Made by a program: the position numbers and the translations under genes. Positions 37,500 to 45,752 of a stretch of DNA of 64,000 bases are shown here, piece by piece. The first letter of the stretch is position 1; each line of letters begins with the position of its first letter. The notes under the pieces were generated by a model. That model was not told the DNA's origin and made no database searches. It worked only from the letters and a program-made list of their open reading frames with translations. Origin of the DNA: Clostridia bacterium (GTDB taxonomy: Bacteria; Bacillota; Clostridia; Acetivibrionales; JAFADI01); contig JAOAAU010000056.1 in assembly GCA_026418695.1 (NCBI GenBank), positions 1 through 64,000 of the forward strand, given 5' to 3'.

Positions 37500-37532
37500 C
37501 AAATCATAAAAATCCAATTAAGTTTCACTATC

Positions 37533-37560
37533 ATTATAGCATAACCCAGGGAATATGCAA
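37533..37560 (-). promoter_or_regulatory. SigA promoter of glnA
   Basis: Minus-strand TTGCAT, 16 nt, TATAAT, placing transcription start near 37526 and giving a leader of ~225 nt. Confidence 0.7.
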
Positions 37561-37575
37561 TAAATTTTTGATTTT

Positions 37576-37605
37576 TTTGCAGGATGGCCTTCTCATTCCT
37601 GCAAA
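37576..37605. repeat. Inverted repeat between STAS gene and glnA promoter
   Basis: TTTGCAGGA / TCCTGCAAA, 9-bp perfect arms, 12-nt loop, 29 nt after the STAS stop. On the minus strand it is followed by A rather than T, so it is not a good terminator for the STAS gene. Confidence 0.4.
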
Positions 37606-37633
37606 TTTTGTACACTCCATTGCGTACATAAAC

Positions 37634-37978
37634 TTACTGCAAGGAAATCTTGTTGAGGGCTTCACTTTCATTGCTGTAAATCTCAATAAACCGGTTCAGT
37701 CTTGTAACCTCAAAGAGATTCATGATATCGGGGAGCAGATTGCAAAGTACAAGCCTTCCATTGGCTTCCTTAAACTTTTTATAGGTATCAATAATAATTC
37801 CAAGGCCTGTACTATTCATGTAGATGATACCGTCCATATTAATGATCACTGTCTGACCCTTGCTGTCTCTCACCAGGTCATCAAGAATATCCTTAAAATC
37901 ATTTTGTGTTGATATTCTTACCTGCCCAACCAGCCTTAAGACCTTGATACCGTTTAGTTCCTTTGTTTCTACCTTCAT
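37634..37978 (-). CDS. STAS-domain anti-sigma factor antagonist
   Basis: 114 aa, SpoIIAA/RsbV-like. KVLRLVGQVRISTQNDFKDILDDLV, and the phosphorylatable segment INMDGIIYMNSTGLGIII (Ser/Thr in NSTGLG). Such proteins bind anti-sigma kinases when unphosphorylated, and SpoIIE-type phosphatases reactivate them; a PAS-SpoIIE phosphatase lies 3.5 kb away. ATG 37978 is 5 nt after GGGGGGT; the first 25 residues in the track are not conserved. No cognate kinase is visible. Confidence 0.88.
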   Translation of the reverse strand: MKVETKELNGIKVLRLVGQVRISTQNDFKDILDDLVRDSKGQTVIINMDGIIYMNSTGLGIIIDTYKKFKEANGRLVLCNLLPDIMNLFEVTRLNRFIEIYSNESEALNKISLQ

Positions 37979-38432
37979 TTTGTACCCCCCAAGGTTTTTC
38001 AGATACCTATCCGTATCGGATTTCAGCCGAAATGACTCAGTTACACGCTGCAACTATGATTTCCAGATGGTTTAAGCACAGTAACATTATCATTATATTC
38101 CCGAAAGAAAACATAATGAATTTCAATCAAATCCATCTTTGCAAAAGCAATGCACCTATCCTGTCAGCATTCGCTCACGAAAATGAACTGCCAACAGGTA
38201 TTTTCTCCGTACAGATGTATTCATTTGACAAAATGGTGTAAAATCTTGAAAAGTAATCTACCGTATTCTGCTTAAATCAGCTTCTGTTGATATTATATCC
38301 TAAATTCAACCTAGTTTCAATATTTTATTCCGCCCCTGAAAGCGCCTGATTTTAGTTTGGTAACATAAAAAGTGAATCAGTTCATCCGGTAAATATAAAG
38401 ACATCTCTGTTTTTTGACGATATCTATAATAT

Positions 38433-38463
38433 CAAAGGATTGGATGTCTTCCAAAGGATTGGA
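38433..38463. repeat. Direct repeat upstream of the 48-aa gene
   Basis: CAAAGGATTGGA occurs twice (38433-38444 and 38452-38463), 19-nt period, just before the small gene; the second copy supplies its ribosome site (GGAG). A TATAAT-like box (ctataat) precedes the first copy. Confidence 0.5.
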
Positions 38464-38472
38464 GTGATCAAG

Positions 38473-38619
38473 ATGTTTAATGCAGGAGAGAAAATTGAGA
38501 TTTTCGACATGAATGCCATTATCCTAGCAAGCAATGAAGACGAGGTACTGCTCTACTTCGAAAAAGGTTATGTAAAATGGCTGAAAAAGTCCCTTATTCA
38601 GTTGATGAAAGCCAGTTAG
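38473..38619 (+). CDS. 48-aa small protein, function unknown (below ORF cut-off)
   Basis: MFNAGEKIEIFDMNAIILAS..LYFEKGYVKWLKKS ends QLMKAS. GGAG lies 8 nt before the ATG and a strong intrinsic terminator begins inside the stop region, so this is very likely a real gene with its own transcript. Predicted to start with a short beta hairpin followed by an amphipathic basic helix (YVKWLKKSLIQLMK). I do not recognise the family. It stands alone on the plus strand between the STAS gene and rubredoxin. Confidence 0.65.
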   Translation: MFNAGEKIEIFDMNAIILASNEDEVLLYFEKGYVKWLKKSLIQLMKAS

Positions 38620-38635
38620 TCTGGCTTCGTTTTTT
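38609..38635 (+). terminator. Intrinsic terminator of the 48-aa gene
   Basis: AAGCCAG / CTGGCTT stem around the TAG stop, then CGTTTTTTTT. Confidence 0.85.
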
Positions 38636-38650
38636 TTAGACCAAAACAGC

Positions 38651-38679
38651 AAAAGAGGTGATTTCTCATCACCTCTTTT
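38651..38679. terminator. Second hairpin terminator, bidirectional
   Basis: AAAAGAGGTGAT / ATCACCTCTTTT, 12-bp perfect stem with T-runs on both strands; it may also stop transcription coming from the rubredoxin side. Confidence 0.75.
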
Positions 38680-38830
38680 TAATGCTTAGGAAACATGCTC
38701 CTACCTTGATGAATGAATTTCCGATAAAAAAACTTCATCAAAGTCTTCATTTACAATCCTTCTAAAGGTTTTGATCTATACCGTTTCCTTCTGCTAAGTA
38801 CAATTCCGTACCCATTCACCGGACTCAGGG

Positions 38831-38989
38831 TTACGCTTTTTCAAACATATCTTTGGAAACACCGCAAAGTGGGCATACCCAGTCTTCAGGAATATCCTCA
38901 AAGGCAGTTCCGGGTGCGATTCCACTGTCGGGATCTCCCTTTTCCGGGTCGTATACATAGCCGCAAGCTGTACAAACGTACTTATCCAT
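38831..38989 (-). CDS. Rubredoxin (below ORF cut-off)
   Basis: 52 aa, missed by the ORF track, which shows an overlapping 91-aa shadow in another frame. [33 protein letters not shown] has both CxxCG knuckles binding one iron. Rubredoxins pass electrons to reductases that detoxify oxygen or peroxide in anaerobes. ATG 38989 follows AGGAG at 9 nt. No rubredoxin partner gene adjoins. Confidence 0.95.
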   Translation of the reverse strand: MDKYVCTACGYVYDPEKGDPDSGIAPGTAFEDIPEDWVCPLCGVSKDMFEKA

Positions 38990-39069
38990 AACTCATCACT
39001 CCTGTAAAAAATTTTGGACTGCAATTCTACAAAAAACAAATTGTTCCTTACGGATATTATACTACCCAT

Positions 39070-39374
39070 TTGAAAGACCTATGTAACAATCAATTGGAAA
39101 AGTTTTTTCGAAGATGTTCACAATTTCGACATTCATTTTCAACCGGACATAATCATCGTCAAAGCGCCTGTAACATCAAAAATTCACATATCCATCTTTT
39201 GAGAAATATGTTCTAATTCTTGCTGTATCTTCGACGCTTTGACCTCAATGCCCTTTTTGCCGACTTTTTATGTTTGAGCAGCTTCTGTTTCAATATACTT
39301 TCTTCACACATGGCCCAGCAATCCCACATTAAAAATCCCTGATATATCATAATGCTGCCCGTAGCTGAATGGTG
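39070..39374. other. Intergenic region upstream of rubredoxin
   Basis: About 300 nt. A TATAAT box (plus ATTATA near 39057) suits a rubredoxin promoter but lacks a good -35. No gene seen in the rest. Confidence 0.35.
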
Positions 39375-39905
39375 CTAAAATTCCTTGTCTTTTCTGTCAT
39401 TTTTAATCATGATGGCAACACCAAGCAGGATGAGTACCAATGGCAGTATCAGCTTGTTGATTCCAAATCCGAACAATTCTCTGAATGAAATGGTGGTGAA
39501 GAAGATAATGGATAAGCCACCCAAAATCGTCACAGGAATCAGCAAACCTCTATCTCTTGTTCCAAACAGATAAAGTTCAAAAAGACCGATGGCTACCGCC
39601 ATAATAAATCCTGGCCACATCACTCCCCAGATATCAAAGAACATCGACAACTGACAGGTTACACCTACTCCTAGCAAGATTCCGCCGGGAACCAAAATGC
39701 CTGCATCCCTGTTTCTTCCTGAAAAATAGCTCAGATGCATGATGAAACTCGGAATGAGCAGGAACAGTGTAGGCCACATATTTGCAATGATATTGCCGAA
39801 ATCGAACATATCAAATACATTGAAAATATTCAAATTTCTTAGTAAAAACAGTACCCCAAGCAGTACGAAAACAATCCCAATCACCATGTTACTTCTCTTA
39901 TACAC
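39375..39905 (-). CDS. DUF5668/LiaI-like membrane protein
   Basis: 176 aa, about six hydrophobic segments, with the repeated pattern GIVFVLLGVLFLLRNLNIF..MWPTLFLLIPSF and LVLILLGVAIMIKN typical of LiaI/LiaF-like and DUF5668 proteins. Related proteins take part in envelope-stress sensing, but this one has no cytoplasmic regulator domain. The start is GTG 39905 with AAGGAGG 8 nt upstream. No same-operon partner. A shorter relative lies at 62486-62806. Confidence 0.7.
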   Translation of the reverse strand: MYKRSNMVIGIVFVLLGVLFLLRNLNIFNVFDMFDFGNIIANMWPTLFLLIPSFIMHLSYFSGRNRDAGILVPGGILLGVGVTCQLSMFFDIWGVMWPGFIMAVAIGLFELYLFGTRDRGLLIPVTILGGLSIIFFTTISFRELFGFGINKLILPLVLILLGVAIMIKNDRKDKEF

Positions 39906-40061
39906 GGCTTGAACCTCCTTAAATATGGCTTCATATATAGATTATAAACCGCATAGCTTCCGATCATCACCAGTTTGTTTTAAAGGATCATCTCTCTATG
40001 CTCATGATATTATCTACATAATAATATATGGTTTCTATTAAAAAAAGTCTGATCATATTCA

Positions 40062-40577
40062 TTAGAAGTCCAAGCTATCGATCAACTTTTTTAATCCCTT
40101 AAAACAATTTAACTGCTGATCATAGGGCATCCTGTTCAATCCGCTCGGAGAACTGCAGACATAATCAACAATACCCGAAACCTCAGATTTTTCCTGTCTT
40201 CCCGGGTTAACCACCTTAGTCCCTGTAAACATCCTATAGACACCAATTCCCATATAGCAGGCTATCTTCGGTTTGTATAACTGCAAAAGTGTTTTTAGAC
40301 GGTCAGAACCTTCCCTGAATTCTTCCTTCTTAATCTCGCTGGCACTCTTTGTAGGCCTGCTTACAATATTGGTTGACCCATATCCCAACTCCAGCAGCTT
40401 CCGGTCTTCCTCCGGCTTAAATCGGTAGGGTGTCAGTCGTGATTCATACAGAAGCTTCCAAAACCCATTACTTGGACCTGCGTAGTGATGTCCTGTCTCT
40501 GCGGTCTTCATCCCCGGGTTGTATCCAATGAAGACTACTTTTAAATTATGATCGATAATATCCGGAAGTAAGTCCAT
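40062..40577 (-). CDS. mug: Mug-type mismatch-specific DNA glycosylase
   Basis: 171 aa uracil-DNA-glycosylase superfamily protein. VVFIGYNPGMKTAETGHHYAGPSNGFWKLL carries the family-2 catalytic motif (GYNPG), and CSSPSGLNRM is the minor-groove wedge. Removes uracil or thymine from G:U/G:T mispairs and etheno-cytosine. ATG 40577 follows AGAGGAG. It follows yyaC with a terminator between, so is probably transcribed separately. Confidence 0.9.
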   Translation of the reverse strand: MDLLPDIIDHNLKVVFIGYNPGMKTAETGHHYAGPSNGFWKLLYESRLTPYRFKPEEDRKLLELGYGSTNIVSRPTKSASEIKKEEFREGSDRLKTLLQLYKPKIACYMGIGVYRMFTGTKVVNPGRQEKSEVSGIVDYVCSSPSGLNRMPYDQQLNCFKGLKKLIDSLDF

Positions 40578-40600
40578 TCGTTCTCCTCTTGGTTAAATGA

Positions 40601-40639
40601 AAAATCAAGCGGTAAGATTCCTTTCCCACCCCTTGATTT
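40601..40639 (-). terminator. Terminator between yyaC and mug
   Basis: Minus-strand AAATCAAGGGG / CCGCTTGATTT hairpin followed by TTC. The mug ribosome site lies directly downstream. Confidence 0.5.
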
Positions 40640-40675
40640 CCTGTCTGATTGATTCACTTATTCCCGCTGCCGCTT

Positions 40676-41281
40676 TCAGGCATCCCGATAATTTGTTGCT
40701 GTAAAGGCGGTAGGGTCATTGCTGATCTTCCATAATACATATCGGATGCTCATGGAGATAATGTCCGCCATTTTCATTACAATACTCAAGCGGGTATTCT
40801 GGAGCACAAGAAAATCCATGAATCCCCCAAAATTAACGATCCCCGTGATATGTCCATGCCCAACGGGCTCAAGGTCTTTATTCACACCTGAACCAGGCTT
40901 TATCGGACCTTCCCCCACCGTGATATACCCTACATGGTCCATCCGGCCAAGGCAGGCATCAATCGCGATGATGTATGGATTCTCATACCGCTCAAATACA
41001 TTTTTCATTGTCTGTTGAAGATTTTTTGCATGAACGGGTTCATCCAATGTGCCAAAGAAATAGAAGTTTTTATATTTGAGGCCATTAATCTTGTATCCGA
41101 TCAGCGGCCCCAGGCTGTCCCCCGTAGATCGATCCGTTCCAATACAGATAAACACCACAGATTTGTGCCCTGCACCAATTCCTCTCTGCAGCATGGCGAA
41201 TAACTCATCCGTCAGATTTTTAAGGGCAGCAGGGCTTTCAGCGTTGATGTATTCTTCTTTGGGCCGCGTTTTAAACAGCAT
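40676..41281 (-). CDS. yyaC: Spore protease-like protein YyaC
   Basis: 201 aa, DUF1256/YyaC family related to the Gpr spore endopeptidase. FICIGTDRSTGDSLGPLIGY, FGTLDEPVHAKNL and IIAIDACLG are the conserved blocks. Sporulation-associated; exact role is unsettled. ATG 41281 follows GAGAGG. Supports a spore-forming host. Divergent from the PAS-SpoIIE gene. Confidence 0.9.
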   Translation of the reverse strand: MLFKTRPKEEYINAESPAALKNLTDELFAMLQRGIGAGHKSVVFICIGTDRSTGDSLGPLIGYKINGLKYKNFYFFGTLDEPVHAKNLQQTMKNVFERYENPYIIAIDACLGRMDHVGYITVGEGPIKPGSGVNKDLEPVGHGHITGIVNFGGFMDFLVLQNTRLSIVMKMADIISMSIRYVLWKISNDPTAFTATNYRDA

Positions 41282-41369
41282 CTGTTGTAAACCTCTCGCA
41301 TTTTGTTTATTACTATATTATTGCCGATGGGCTCACTTTTATTACTCTTTAGGTACTTTTTCCTATGTA

Positions 41370-41398
41370 TTGCTATAGGGGTGGCAGTTTGTTATGAT
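41370..41398 (+). promoter_or_regulatory. Possible promoter of the PAS-SpoIIE gene
   Basis: TTGCTA, 17 nt, TATGAT, ~40 nt before the start codon. Moderate match to SigA consensus. Confidence 0.5.
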
Positions 41399-41437
41399 TA
41401 GGTATATAGAATGTATCTCAATGTAAAAGGGGCTTTC

Positions 41438-42571
41438 ATGATGTGTACTGACAGGAATCCGCTCAATCTTGGGAACCTCCCGGCCGATGCCAGGTTTATA
41501 GAAAACATTATCAACGGAATGTATGATTGGGTCAGAGTATTGGACCGGGATGACAATATCCTCTACATTAACAAAGCAATGGCAGAAGCCGTAGGCGATA
41601 ACCCGGTCGGAGTGAAATGCTATAAGGCCATCGGCAGGTCCTCCCCCTGTGAGAATTGTACTTCCAGGCAGGCAGTCTTTAATGGATCTCCCCAGGAAAA
41701 AGAGGAAATCATCCATGACAAGATTTATTCCGTAATGAGTTCCCCCATCAAGAACGATCAGGGTGAAATCGTTGCGGTGGTGGAAGTACTTCGGGATGTG
41801 ACACAGACAAGGAAACTTCAGAAGCTGCTGCTTGAGCAAAACAAACGCCTTAAAGATGATCTGGACATGGCAAAAAAGCTTCAGTGCAGTCTTCTTCCCA
41901 AAGAGATTCCTGAAGACAAGATGAAGTTCTCTTTTTTATACAAACCTTGCGAGACCCTGGGTGGGGATTTCCTGGATATCTTCATGGTTGATAGGGATCA
42001 TGCCGGCATTTACATTGCTGATGTATCCGGCCATGGCGTACCAGCCTCCATGTTGACTGTTTTTCTCCGCTCCACCTTCAATAAGAAAACGATCTCTCCT
42101 GCACAAGCGTTAAGGGAGCTTTACTACGAATTTAACAAAAGTCATTTTGATCGAGATTTTTATATCTCGGTATTTTATGCCGTGATTAATCTGGAAAGCA
42201 AAACTGCAGTTTACTCAAATGCAGGGCTCAACGTCTGCCCCATTGTATTTAACACGGACAAATTCGAAATCTTAATGACCCCGGGTATTCCTATCAGCAA
42301 CTGGGTAGAACAGCCCGAATACATTGACAGAACAATTTCTCTGAAGAGCCTGGATAGAATATTTTTATATACGGATGGTGTTATTGAGTTGAAAAATTCC
42401 TCAAATGAACAATACGGAGAAGAAAGACTCCTGAATATCCTTCTCAAGGATACTTCCGACCCTGCAGGGACCCTTCTACACATTATGGACAGTGCTTGCG
42501 AATTTGCCGGTATCAGTAATACCCGATCTATTCCCGATGATATCACCCTTGCACTGATTGAACTAAAATAG
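41438..42571 (+). CDS. PAS-SpoIIE (PP2C-type) protein serine phosphatase
   Basis: 377 aa. PAS domain (~15-125, with a conserved CYKAIGRSSPCENC cysteine motif), short coiled coil (~128-155), and SpoIIE phosphatase with metal ligands in CETLGGDFLDIF, IADVSGHGVPASML and YTDGVIEL..IPDDITLALI. It should dephosphorylate a STAS anti-anti-sigma protein in response to the PAS signal; a STAS gene lies at 37634-37978. The start is one of two adjacent ATGs (41438/41441) behind AAAAGGGG; the earlier ATG of the track has no site. Followed by a lipoprotein gene. Confidence 0.9.
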   Translation: MMCTDRNPLNLGNLPADARFIENIINGMYDWVRVLDRDDNILYINKAMAEAVGDNPVGVKCYKAIGRSSPCENCTSRQAVFNGSPQEKEEIIHDKIYSVMSSPIKNDQGEIVAVVEVLRDVTQTRKLQKLLLEQNKRLKDDLDMAKKLQCSLLPKEIPEDKMKFSFLYKPCETLGGDFLDIFMVDRDHAGIYIADVSGHGVPASMLTVFLRSTFNKKTISPAQALRELYYEFNKSHFDRDFYISVFYAVINLESKTAVYSNAGLNVCPIVFNTDKFEILMTPGIPISNWVEQPEYIDRTISLKSLDRIFLYTDGVIELKNSSNEQYGEERLLNILLKDTSDPAGTLLHIMDSACEFAGISNTRSIPDDITLALIELK

Positions 42572-42614
42572 CAGTACCTTGAGAAGTGGTTACCTTACAA
42601 AGGAGATTGATAAT

Positions 42615-43787
42615 TTGATTAAAAGAATCATCCTGCTTTTACTAATATTAGCCCTTTTTGCCAGTCTTTTCGGATGTACATCGAATACTCAGGAAAAGAA
42701 GGCAGAAGTTCGGTCCATCGAACAACAGCTTGCATCCAGCGAAAGTAAGCCCGCTGAAAAAAACACGGCTTTATCGAAACCTGATGTATCCAATAATACA
42801 GCAGTCTCGTCTGCCAGTAATTCAAGCGAAAATCCCCAAGCTGCACTTGCAAACAAGACCGTTTCAGATTCGGAACCAGCCCAGCCCAAAGATACACCCA
42901 AAAGCGCCAAGCCCGGTGAGACCCTCAGATTCATTGTGATGGCGGACAGCCGTGGCGTAGACAAGGGTGTAAATTCCAAGATTGTAAAGCAGACATTGGA
43001 ACAAATCAAAAAGCTCTCTCCTCAGCCTAAGTTCGCTGTCCTCCCAGGAGATTTGGTTGATGGAGCTGCTACTTATGCAGAAGTGAAATCCATGCTTCAA
43101 TATTTTAAGAAAATCACAACGGCTTACTATCCCTCAAGTTTCTTCTTTCCAGGCTTCGGAAACCATGAAGCAAGAGCCAAGCTGGATGGTGAAAAGGCAT
43201 TTTCCGAAGTATTCAATGATTTCAAGGCGAATTTCATGCCGAATACCAACCGGACGGTTTATTATTTTGATTCAGGAAACACAAGATTCTACATGTTGAA
43301 TTCCAATCACCCGGGAGAAACCCATACGATCTCCGATAAACAACTGGAATGGGTCAAATCGAATTCCGACGGATCCCAAAAATACAATATGTTCTTTTTT
43401 CATGAACCGGCCTACCCTACAGGCTCTCATGTAGGAAGCGCCCTCGATTCCAACAGGCTCCAAAGAAACAAGCTGTGGCAGCTGATCGACGGCTTCAAAA
43501 GCCCAATGGTCTTTGTCGGTCATGAACACAACTACACAAGGCGGCACATTGATTCTTCCTTCAATGAGACTGTTAAAGGGACCAGTTTTAAATTCACCAA
43601 GAGCATTTATCAGGTAACCGTTGGGAGTTTTGGCGCTCCCCTTTACAACAAGTATACCAGCACAAAAAATGTAGATGTACCCCCGGTGACACAATATCAC
43701 TATTCTGTCGTTGATATTGATGATAAGGGAATCAAGGTTACCGTTTACAGTGTAGATGGTAAGATCATCGACAGCTTCGCACAATAA
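42615..43787 (+). CDS. Calcineurin-like metallophosphoesterase lipoprotein
   Basis: 390 aa surface lipoprotein: signal with lipobox LFASLFGC (Cys ~21), Ser/Ala/Pro-rich linker (~25-105), then a metallophosphoesterase domain with VMADSRG, LPGDLVDG, GFGNHEA, FFHEP and GHEHNYTRR metal motifs. Substrate not deducible; related enzymes hydrolyse phosphodiesters or nucleotides outside the cell. TTG 42615 is chosen because AAAGGAG is ~9 nt upstream and the signal sequence then starts properly (MIKRIILLLL). Follows the SpoIIE-type gene by ~43 nt, so likely one transcript. Confidence 0.86.
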   Translation: MIKRIILLLLILALFASLFGCTSNTQEKKAEVRSIEQQLASSESKPAEKNTALSKPDVSNNTAVSSASNSSENPQAALANKTVSDSEPAQPKDTPKSAKPGETLRFIVMADSRGVDKGVNSKIVKQTLEQIKKLSPQPKFAVLPGDLVDGAATYAEVKSMLQYFKKITTAYYPSSFFFPGFGNHEARAKLDGEKAFSEVFNDFKANFMPNTNRTVYYFDSGNTRFYMLNSNHPGETHTISDKQLEWVKSNSDGSQKYNMFFFHEPAYPTGSHVGSALDSNRLQRNKLWQLIDGFKSPMVFVGHEHNYTRRHIDSSFNETVKGTSFKFTKSIYQVTVGSFGAPLYNKYTSTKNVDVPPVTQYHYSVVDIDDKGIKVTVYSVDGKIIDSFAQ

Positions 43788-43791
43788 ACCC

Positions 43792-44952
43792 CTACCGGTT
43801 TGCCGTTGAAAGTGCCCATAATGCCGTTAAATTGTCAAAGGAATAAAAACTGCGTGTATTTTCGTCTCCATAGCCGCCAAGGAATGGAGACTTTTCATTA
43901 GTTATCATAAATTGAAGCATTTTTTCGATTAAATCCCTGCTGAGTTCCTTTTCACCGACCTTATCGGCATAAATGGCTGCCAGCGCATATACGGCAGTAC
44001 TTTCCATCTGATTTGAGGGCTCTCCGGTGTTTGGATTATACCACCCATATATCCTGCCTTTTTCATTTTGCTCTTTAAGCCATTCTGTAAAGAAACCGGT
44101 ATCTTCATTCACCTCAGCCAGGTGCAGAACGGTATACAACGTATAGGTCAGGCAAATTCCCCTGCTTTTTGAATATTCCTCATCAGGGAAATATTCTCCC
44201 TTGATATAATCGTAATATTTATAGAAAAACGGGGACGTATCACTATATCTGCCGTTCTTGATGATATCCAGCCCTCTGTTGGCGACTTCTCCCCAGCCCT
44301 CATTGAACACACTGATTCTATCAATGGTATACAGATCAAAGTAACAGAGCGGGCTTCTGTTCATGGCCTTGTCAGTTTTCCAATCATAGAATTCAAAGAA
44401 GTCTCCCTGATTTACCTGAAGCCTATAAAGGCTCTCCTGCATCACACCCGCCATATTCAGGCAGTCCTCATCCTGCCATAGATTATATGCCTCCAAAAGT
44501 GTTCTTATAATCCTCAGATCATCTATAGCCGCATTACACCCCGCCGCTCCCTTTGAGACCTTCCATCGGACCAGATGATTCTCCGTGAGCATCTTCTCTT
44601 TTAAATAGTCCAATTCCTTGTAAAAAAGCTCTTTATCCCCTTTAAGAATTGCATAATCCATCAATAAACCGATGGACTCAGAGAGGACTACAGGTTCCTT
44701 GCTTATTGCCGGAGGAGTGCTGTAAACTGCTCCGCTATCGCTCACAAAATGATTCATGACAAACCTGCTCAACAGGGTTTCCTGTTCTGGAAACGGTTTT
44801 TTTACTGCGAGAAAACTTTCATCCTGAATAAAAGCAGTCACCGAAGGAGTTTTCATAATAGGGATATTCAAAAAGGCAGTATAGAATAGGATATAGAAAG
44901 CAAAGTAGCCGACGAGCAGCACCAGCAAAGCTATAACAATACGATTTCTCAT
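43792..44952 (-). CDS. Membrane-anchored GH8-like glycosidase
   Basis: 386 aa. One N-terminal membrane helix (IVIALLVLLVGYFAFYILFY), then an alpha/alpha-barrel-like domain. VVLSESIGLLMDYAILKGDKELF resembles the GH8 segment with the catalytic acid (SEG-GYgM), and GCNAAIDDLRIIRTLLEAYNLW matches the GH8 DADLDIAyALL segment. The Gly/Tyr of the first motif are not kept, so activity is uncertain. ATG 44952 behind GGGGG. It converges on the lipoprotein gene with 4 nt between stops. May process exopolysaccharide. Confidence 0.6.
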   Translation of the reverse strand: MRNRIVIALLVLLVGYFAFYILFYTAFLNIPIMKTPSVTAFIQDESFLAVKKPFPEQETLLSRFVMNHFVSDSGAVYSTPPAISKEPVVLSESIGLLMDYAILKGDKELFYKELDYLKEKMLTENHLVRWKVSKGAAGCNAAIDDLRIIRTLLEAYNLWQDEDCLNMAGVMQESLYRLQVNQGDFFEFYDWKTDKAMNRSPLCYFDLYTIDRISVFNEGWGEVANRGLDIIKNGRYSDTSPFFYKYYDYIKGEYFPDEEYSKSRGICLTYTLYTVLHLAEVNEDTGFFTEWLKEQNEKGRIYGWYNPNTGEPSNQMESTAVYALAAIYADKVGEKELSRDLIEKMLQFMITNEKSPFLGGYGDENTRSFYSFDNLTALWALSTANR

Positions 44953-45024
44953 AGGTATTTCCCCCTGTCAGCAATACCACATGTAAGGGACACTTTAACG
45001 TTTTACAGCGCTCACCAAAACAAA

Positions 45025-45059
45025 AAAAGGTGATGAACTATTCCTATTCATCACCTTTT
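45025..45059 (-). terminator. Terminator after hypB
   Basis: AAAAGGTGATGAA / TTCATCACCTTTT, 13-bp perfect stem; the minus strand continues with T residues. Confidence 0.85.
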
Positions 45060-45090
45060 CATTATATGTTGGACTGCCTGTTGCACATTC

Positions 45091-45735
45091 CTATTTCACC
45101 TTATTTCCCAGCCACTCAACAAATGCCGGTAAGCCTTCACCTGTCTTGCAGGAAATCTCAAACACGGGAACAGTCTCGTTCAGCGCCCGAATTCCTTTGT
45201 AGAAACTGTCCCGGTCAAAATCTATATAGGGCATCAGATCCATTTTGTTTAAAATGATCACATCCGCTTCCTGGAACATGGAAGTATATTTAAACGGTTT
45301 GTCGTGTCCTTCCGGCACACTGGCAATCACCAACTTGATTCCTTCTCCAAGATCAAAGGAGGATGGGCAGACCAGGTTTCCTACGTTTTCAATGAACAGG
45401 ATGGAGTTTTCCTCCAACTTTAAATCGTCTGCAACGGTCCTGATCATGTTGGCATCAAGATGGCATCCTCCGCCGGTATTGATTTGAACTACGGATATGC
45501 CAAGCTTGTCTATTTTTTCTGCATCAATGCTGGAAGCAATGTCCCCTTCAACAACACAGATATTTACTTTATCCCTTAAAGCCTCAATGACTTTTAAGAT
45601 CGTGCTGGTCTTTCCAGCTCCGGGTGAAGCCATAACGTTCACCGCTACGATATTTCTTTCCTTGAAAAACTTTCTGTTTTCTTCCGCCAATTGTTGATTG
45701 GCATGCATAATATTCTTTAAAACCTTGATTTCCAT
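45091..45735 (-). CDS. hypB: Hydrogenase nickel-incorporation GTPase
   Basis: 214 aa. P-loop VMASPGAGKTST, Mg-site EGDI, switch motif LFIENVGNLVCPSSFDLGE, and NKMDL base-recognition loop. Delivers nickel with HypA to the hydrogenase large subunit. It lacks the N-terminal CxxCGC and His-rich stretch of proteobacterial HypB but keeps the GTPase-domain metal residues (GGGCHLD, VCPSS). ATG 45735 follows GGAGAG. Last gene of hypA-TRIC-hypB. Confidence 0.94.
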   Translation of the reverse strand: MEIKVLKNIMHANQQLAEENRKFFKERNIVAVNVMASPGAGKTSTILKVIEALRDKVNICVVEGDIASSIDAEKIDKLGISVVQINTGGGCHLDANMIRTVADDLKLEENSILFIENVGNLVCPSSFDLGEGIKLVIASVPEGHDKPFKYTSMFQEADVIILNKMDLMPYIDFDRDSFYKGIRALNETVPVFEISCKTGEGLPAFVEWLGNKVK

Positions 45736-45752
45736 TCCAATCTCTCCACTTA

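Noticed and set aside
37576-37605. Terminator of the STAS gene
   Set aside because: On the gene's strand the stem is followed by A residues rather than T.
38794-39069. 91-aa minus-strand ORF of the track
   Set aside because: It is a shadow of the rubredoxin gene in another frame.
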